In this document: piece after piece, positions 60,908 to 64,000 of the stretch
Layout: each line of letters starts with the position of its first letter
How positions within the stretch are numbered: position 1 is the first letter of the stretch
Origin: Streptomyces hyderabadensis
GTDB taxonomy: Bacteria; Actinomycetota; Actinomycetes; Streptomycetales; Streptomycetaceae
DNA length: 64,000 bases
Assembly (NCBI RefSeq): GCF_020404845.1
Contig: NZ_JAIOJZ010000008.1
Coordinates: 62,001 to 126,000 of the forward strand
Direction of reading: 5' to 3'
Position numbers and translations under genes: made by a program
The notes under the pieces: model-generated
Told to the model about the DNA's origin: nothing
What the model saw: the letters and a program-made list of their open reading frames with translations, nothing else
Databases searched by the model: none

Positions 60908-62647
60908 TCAGACCTCGTGGTGGTGCCTGCCGATCGGATCGCCCTCCACGTCGGTGCCGGGGCCGGGGCCGATCCGGATCTCGAAGTCGCCCTCGTACTG
61001 CTTGTGGCCCTCGATGACGGCCAGTTCGACGGCTTCGTTGGCCATCTCGCCGCGCACCATGAGCGGGTCGCGGCGCAGGTCGCGCATGAGGGCGACGCAC
61101 ATGAAGATCATCACGATGACGAAGGGTGCCGCGGCGAGGATCGTGAGGTTCTGCAGACCGGTCAGCGCGTCCGCCTCCCCGCTGCCGATCAGCAGCATGA
61201 TGGCCGCGACCGCGCCGGTCACCACGCCCCAGACGACCACCACCCAGCGACTGGGTTCGAGCGCGCCCTTCTGCGAGAGCGTGCCCATCACGATGGAGGC
61301 CGCGTCGGCGCCCGAGACGAAGAAGATGCCGACCAGGATCATCACCAGCAGGCTGGTCGCGGTGGCGATGGGGTACTCCTGGAGCACGCCGAAGAGCTGC
61401 CCCTCCGGGGTCGAGTCGTCGCCCAGCCGGTTCTGCTCCTGCAGCCGCATCGCCGAGCCGCCGAAGATGGCGAACCAGATCAGGCTGACCGTGCTGGGCA
61501 CCAGGATGACGCCGCCGATGAACTGACGGATCGTCCGGCCCCGGCTGATCCGGGCGATGAACATGCCGACGAAGGGCGTCCAGGAGATCCACCACGCCCA
61601 GTAGAAGACGGTCCAGGTGCCCAGCCAGTCCGCGACGTCCTTGCCGCCGCTGATCTCGGTGCGGCCGGCCATCTGGGGCAGCTCGCCGAGGTAGGAGAAG
61701 ACCGAGGTCGGCAGCAGGTCGAGGATGAGGATGGTCGGGCCCGCGACGAACACGAAGACGGCGAGCAGCAGGGCCAGCACCATGTTGGTGTTGGACAGCC
61801 ACTGGATGCCCTTCTCGACGCCGGAGATCGCGGAGGCCACGAACGCCACCGTCAGCACCGCGATGATGCCGACGAGCAGTCCGGTGCTGACCTTGTCCAT
61901 CCAGTCGAGCTTCTCCATGCCGGAGCCGATCTGCAGCGCGCCGAGGCCGAGCGAGGCCGCCGAGCCGAAGATCGTCGCGATGATGGCCAGGATGTCGATG
62001 ACCCGGCCGCCGGCGCCGTTGGCGTGCTTCTCGCCGATGAGCGGGGTGAACACCGCGCTTATGGTCTGCCTGCGGCGCCTGCGGAAGGTGCTGTAGGCGA
62101 TGCCGAGACCGACCACCGCGTAGATCGCCCACGGGTGGAGCGTCCAGTGGAACAGGGTGGTGGCCATGGCCGTGGCCATGCGGTCGCCGGAGTCGGCCGG
62201 GCTGGTGCCGGGCGGGGGCGTGGTGTAGTGCGCGAGCGGCTCGCTCACGCCGTAGAACATCAGACCGATGCCCATGCCCGCGCTGAACATCATGGCGACC
62301 CAGGACACGGTCCGGAACTCGGGTTCCTCGCCCTCGGCCCCCAGGTGGATGCGGCCGTAGCGGCTGGCCGCCAGCCAGAGGGCGAAGACCACGAAGCCGG
62401 ACGCGGCCAGGGTGAACGCCCAGCCGCCGTTGTGCAGCAGGCCGCTGAGCATGCTGCTGGAGACGTCCTCCAGCGAGTCGGTGGCGGCGGCGCCCCAGAC
62501 GACGAACGCCAGGGTCAGGACGGCCGTGACGCCGAAGACGACGCGGTCGGTCCGGGGTCGGTGCTCCTGCCCCGGCAGGCCCGCTTCCGAACCCGGGAGC
62601 GTGCCTCTCTCGTGTTCTTCCTTGTCGCTTGGTCGGTCCTGCGTCAC
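60908..62647 (-). CDS. BCCT-family transporter (betaine/choline/carnitine)
   Basis: A 579-residue transporter with 12 transmembrane segments. The BCCT signature is in FYWAWWISWTPFVGMFIARIS near residue 340, with FSAGMGIGLMFYGVSEPL and the Trp-rich aromatic site. The C-terminal tail is acidic then basic, ending GRHHHEV. The start GTG 62647 has AAAGG about eight bases upstream; a longer GTG at 62656 adds three residues. It should take up quaternary amines, for example as osmoprotectants, with sodium or protons. Confidence 0.94.
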   Translation of the reverse strand: MTQDRPSDKEEHERGTLPGSEAGLPGQEHRPRTDRVVFGVTAVLTLAFVVWGAAATDSLEDVSSSMLSGLLHNGGWAFTLAASGFVVFALWLAASRYGRIHLGAEGEEPEFRTVSWVAMMFSAGMGIGLMFYGVSEPLAHYTTPPPGTSPADSGDRMATAMATTLFHWTLHPWAIYAVVGLGIAYSTFRRRRRQTISAVFTPLIGEKHANGAGGRVIDILAIIATIFGSAASLGLGALQIGSGMEKLDWMDKVSTGLLVGIIAVLTVAFVASAISGVEKGIQWLSNTNMVLALLLAVFVFVAGPTILILDLLPTSVFSYLGELPQMAGRTEISGGKDVADWLGTWTVFYWAWWISWTPFVGMFIARISRGRTIRQFIGGVILVPSTVSLIWFAIFGGSAMRLQEQNRLGDDSTPEGQLFGVLQEYPIATATSLLVMILVGIFFVSGADAASIVMGTLSQKGALEPSRWVVVVWGVVTGAVAAIMLLIGSGEADALTGLQNLTILAAAPFVIVMIFMCVALMRDLRRDPLMVRGEMANEAVELAVIEGHKQYEGDFEIRIGPGPGTDVEGDPIGRHHHEV

Positions 62648-62727
62648 AGGCGGCACCTTTCAAGTCGATCAGGCCGAAAATACTCCTCCGCTACGCCCTT
62701 ACCACGTAAGACGCGGAACTCACCTCC

Positions 62728-64000
62728 TCAGCAGCGGGTGACCGGTTCGCCCGCCGTCAGGTGGTACGCGGCGCGTTCGTCCAGGAGCAGCGGCACCAGG
62801 GCACGCTGTGACTGGCGCAGCGGTACGTAGGCGCCCTTCTCCCCGGCCGGGTGCACCCGTACACCGTGCAGGGCGAGTTCGTCCGCCACGTCCCGGTACT
62901 GGGCGGGGGTCAGCCGGTAGCCGCAGGGCGGGTCCTGGATCACCTCGGAGTCCTCGGCCGGGTCGTTGTCCGCGCCGCCCAGGTACACGGGTCCGGAATC
63001 GGCCAGTCCGGCCCGGCGGGCGGCGTCCGTGGCCGCCTCGACGCGTGCGCGGCGCCGGTCCGCGAAGCGGAACAGGCCGTCCAGGGCGGCGAGCTGGGAG
63101 TCCACCCGGCGCCGGTGGTTGAGGGCGGGGTCCTCGCGCTCGGCGTCCGTGAGGGCGTCGACGCGGCTCTCGATGAGCAGGCCGACCGCGTGTTTGACGC
63201 CGGACATGTTGCGCAGGATGCGTTCCTGGCCGTCGCCGGCGGTCTGTTCGACGGGGTCACCGGTTTCGGGGTCGGTCCAGATGCCGTACGTGCCGGTCGA
63301 GTACCCGGCGCGCTCGGCGGCGGGGCGGACGTAGGCGCCGGACAGGGTGCGGGCCTCGTCGTGGACGGGCGCGGCGGTGTTGAGGTTGCGGGGCCAGAGG
63401 TCGAAGAGGTCCTTGTCGTAGTACGGGGGCGTGGCGCCGTACTCGTGCAGGTCGTAGACGACGTCGGGGCGCTCGTCGCGGAGGACGGCGGCCAGGGCGC
63501 GGGCCTCGGCCGTCGCCAGGGCCAGGTGGTCGCGGTTGACGTCGACGCCGTCGCCGTTGCCGCGGGTGTCGGCGGCCCGGCCGTCGGGGTTGGCGGTGGG
63601 CACGACCAGCACGGCGGTGCGGTCCAGGAAGCGCCGGGTCGCCCGGTCGGTGGCGTAGGCGAGGTCCCGCACGGTGGTCAGGCAGGCCTCGCGGCCGGCG
63701 GGTTCGTCGCCGTGCTGGCTGCACACCAGGAGCACCTTGTCCGGGGCGGTGGGCCGGCCGACGGTCACGAGCTGGAGCGGACGGTTCTGCTCGGTGGTGC
63801 CGATGCGGTCGACGGTGACCCGGCTGCTGGCCAGGTCGGCGGCGGCCAGGAGGGCCCGTTCCTCGGACTGGGTGGTCCAGCGGGCGCCGTGGGTGCGCTC
63901 GAAGCCGGTGCGGGGCGGGTGGTGCGCGGCGCCGTCGGCGTGGGCGGGTGCGGTGAGCAGGGAGGGGACCAGGAGGGACGCGGCGAGTGCCGCGGTGGTC
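62728..64000 (-). CDS. Secreted M14 zinc carboxypeptidase, partial (N-terminus off the right edge)
   Basis: The frame runs to the window edge. Its visible N-terminal end ([20 protein letters not shown]) is a signal peptide with an AHA cleavage region, so little is missing. Metal-site motifs are [12 protein letters not shown] (His and Glu) and VYDLHEYG (His); [22 protein letters not shown] is the M14 substrate-carboxylate region, and [20 protein letters not shown] with catalytic Glu is near the middle. Likely an exported carboxypeptidase acting on peptides or peptidoglycan. An internal GTG at 63768 is in frame but not the start. Confidence 0.9.
   Translation of the reverse strand, partial: TTAALAASLLVPSLLTAPAHADGAAHHPPRTGFERTHGARWTTQSEERALLAAADLASSRVTVDRIGTTEQNRPLQLVTVGRPTAPDKVLLVCSQHGDEPAGREACLTTVRDLAYATDRATRRFLDRTAVLVVPTANPDGRAADTRGNGDGVDVNRDHLALATAEARALAAVLRDERPDVVYDLHEYGATPPYYDKDLFDLWPRNLNTAAPVHDEARTLSGAYVRPAAERAGYSTGTYGIWTDPETGDPVEQTAGDGQERILRNMSGVKHAVGLLIESRVDALTDAEREDPALNHRRRVDSQLAALDGLFRFADRRRARVEAATDAARRAGLADSGPVYLGGADNDPAEDSEVIQDPPCGYRLTPAQYRDVADELALHGVRVHPAGEKGAYVPLRQSQRALVPLLLDERAAYHLTAGEPVTRC

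Noticed and set aside
1..64000. tRNA, rRNA, CRISPR array, insertion sequence or prophage
   Set aside because: No cloverleaf with a GTTCGA-type T-loop, no regularly spaced repeats, no transposase, integrase or capsid-like protein was seen in the gaps or frames.

Overview
The window is very GC-rich, densely coding DNA with GTG and TTG starts, GGAGG-type ribosome binding sites and long antisense open frames. Gene content (a conservon, a hopanoid/squalene cluster, a c-di-AMP riboswitch before a LysM/M23 hydrolase, bacterial Tex and a type 1 isopentenyl diphosphate isomerase) indicates a Streptomyces chromosome. From memory, the order from the hopanoid genes to idi resembles the SCO6745-SCO6771 stretch of S. 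coelicolor. I saw no rRNA, tRNA, CRISPR array, transposase or phage gene.

Layout. 1-3741 (minus): a conservon with sensor ATPase, Roadblock, DUF742 and small GTPase, followed by a GAF-like gene cut by the window edge. 4118-6007: a Tat-exported beta-propeller protein. 6060-20238: a catabolic island. A long minus-strand operon (15650 to 6060) encodes an HpcH/HpaI aldolase, a LigJ-like 4-oxalomesaconate hydratase, a thiamine diphosphate enzyme, a 4,5-dihydroxyphthalate decarboxylase-like protein, an amidohydrolase and a three-gene ABC importer. A second amidohydrolase diverges from it. RraA-like aldolase, DHDPS-like aldolase and RidA form a minus-strand unit, and a GntR/FCD regulator diverges from rraA. 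Related inverted repeats lie in both divergent promoter regions and probably mark the GntR regulon. 20278-27464: an FG-GAP-like protein, a metallo-beta-lactamase-fold enzyme with a divergent TetR, an SGNH hydrolase, a LysM-M23 peptidase under a c-di-AMP riboswitch, a protein tyrosine phosphatase, and an XRE-cupin regulator coupled to a 39-residue membrane protein.

27527-40477 (minus): the hopanoid operon hpnC-hpnD-(52-residue small protein)-hpnE-prenyl synthase-shc-hpnG-hpnH-ispG-dxs-hpnO. It combines extra supply of C5 units (dxs, ispG), squalene formation, cyclisation and side-chain building to aminobacteriohopanetriol-type lipids. 40840-47901 (minus): an apparent surface-glycopolymer or phosphodiester-lipid unit with two CDP-alcohol phosphatidyltransferases, a nucleotidyltransferase, a glycerol-1-phosphate dehydrogenase-like enzyme, a family 2 glycosyltransferase and a TagGH-like ABC exporter. 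48379-54480: a CDF cation exporter, idi, an anti-sigma-like ATPase, enoyl-CoA hydratase, two PfpI-fold proteins (one an AraC regulator), an SCO6745-type protein and a 43-residue protein. 54596-64000: Tex, an ABC-F ATPase, an unrecognised cysteine-containing protein, a D-amino-acid oxidase, a BCCT transporter and an M14 carboxypeptidase cut by the right edge.

The least explained parts are the GntR-controlled island, which has the lower half of a protocatechuate 4,5-cleavage/gallate-type pathway plus an importer but no ring-cleavage enzyme; the small coupled proteins in the hopanoid operon and XRE unit; and the paired CDP-alcohol transferase cluster. All functional calls come from reading motifs and family resemblance; no database search was run.
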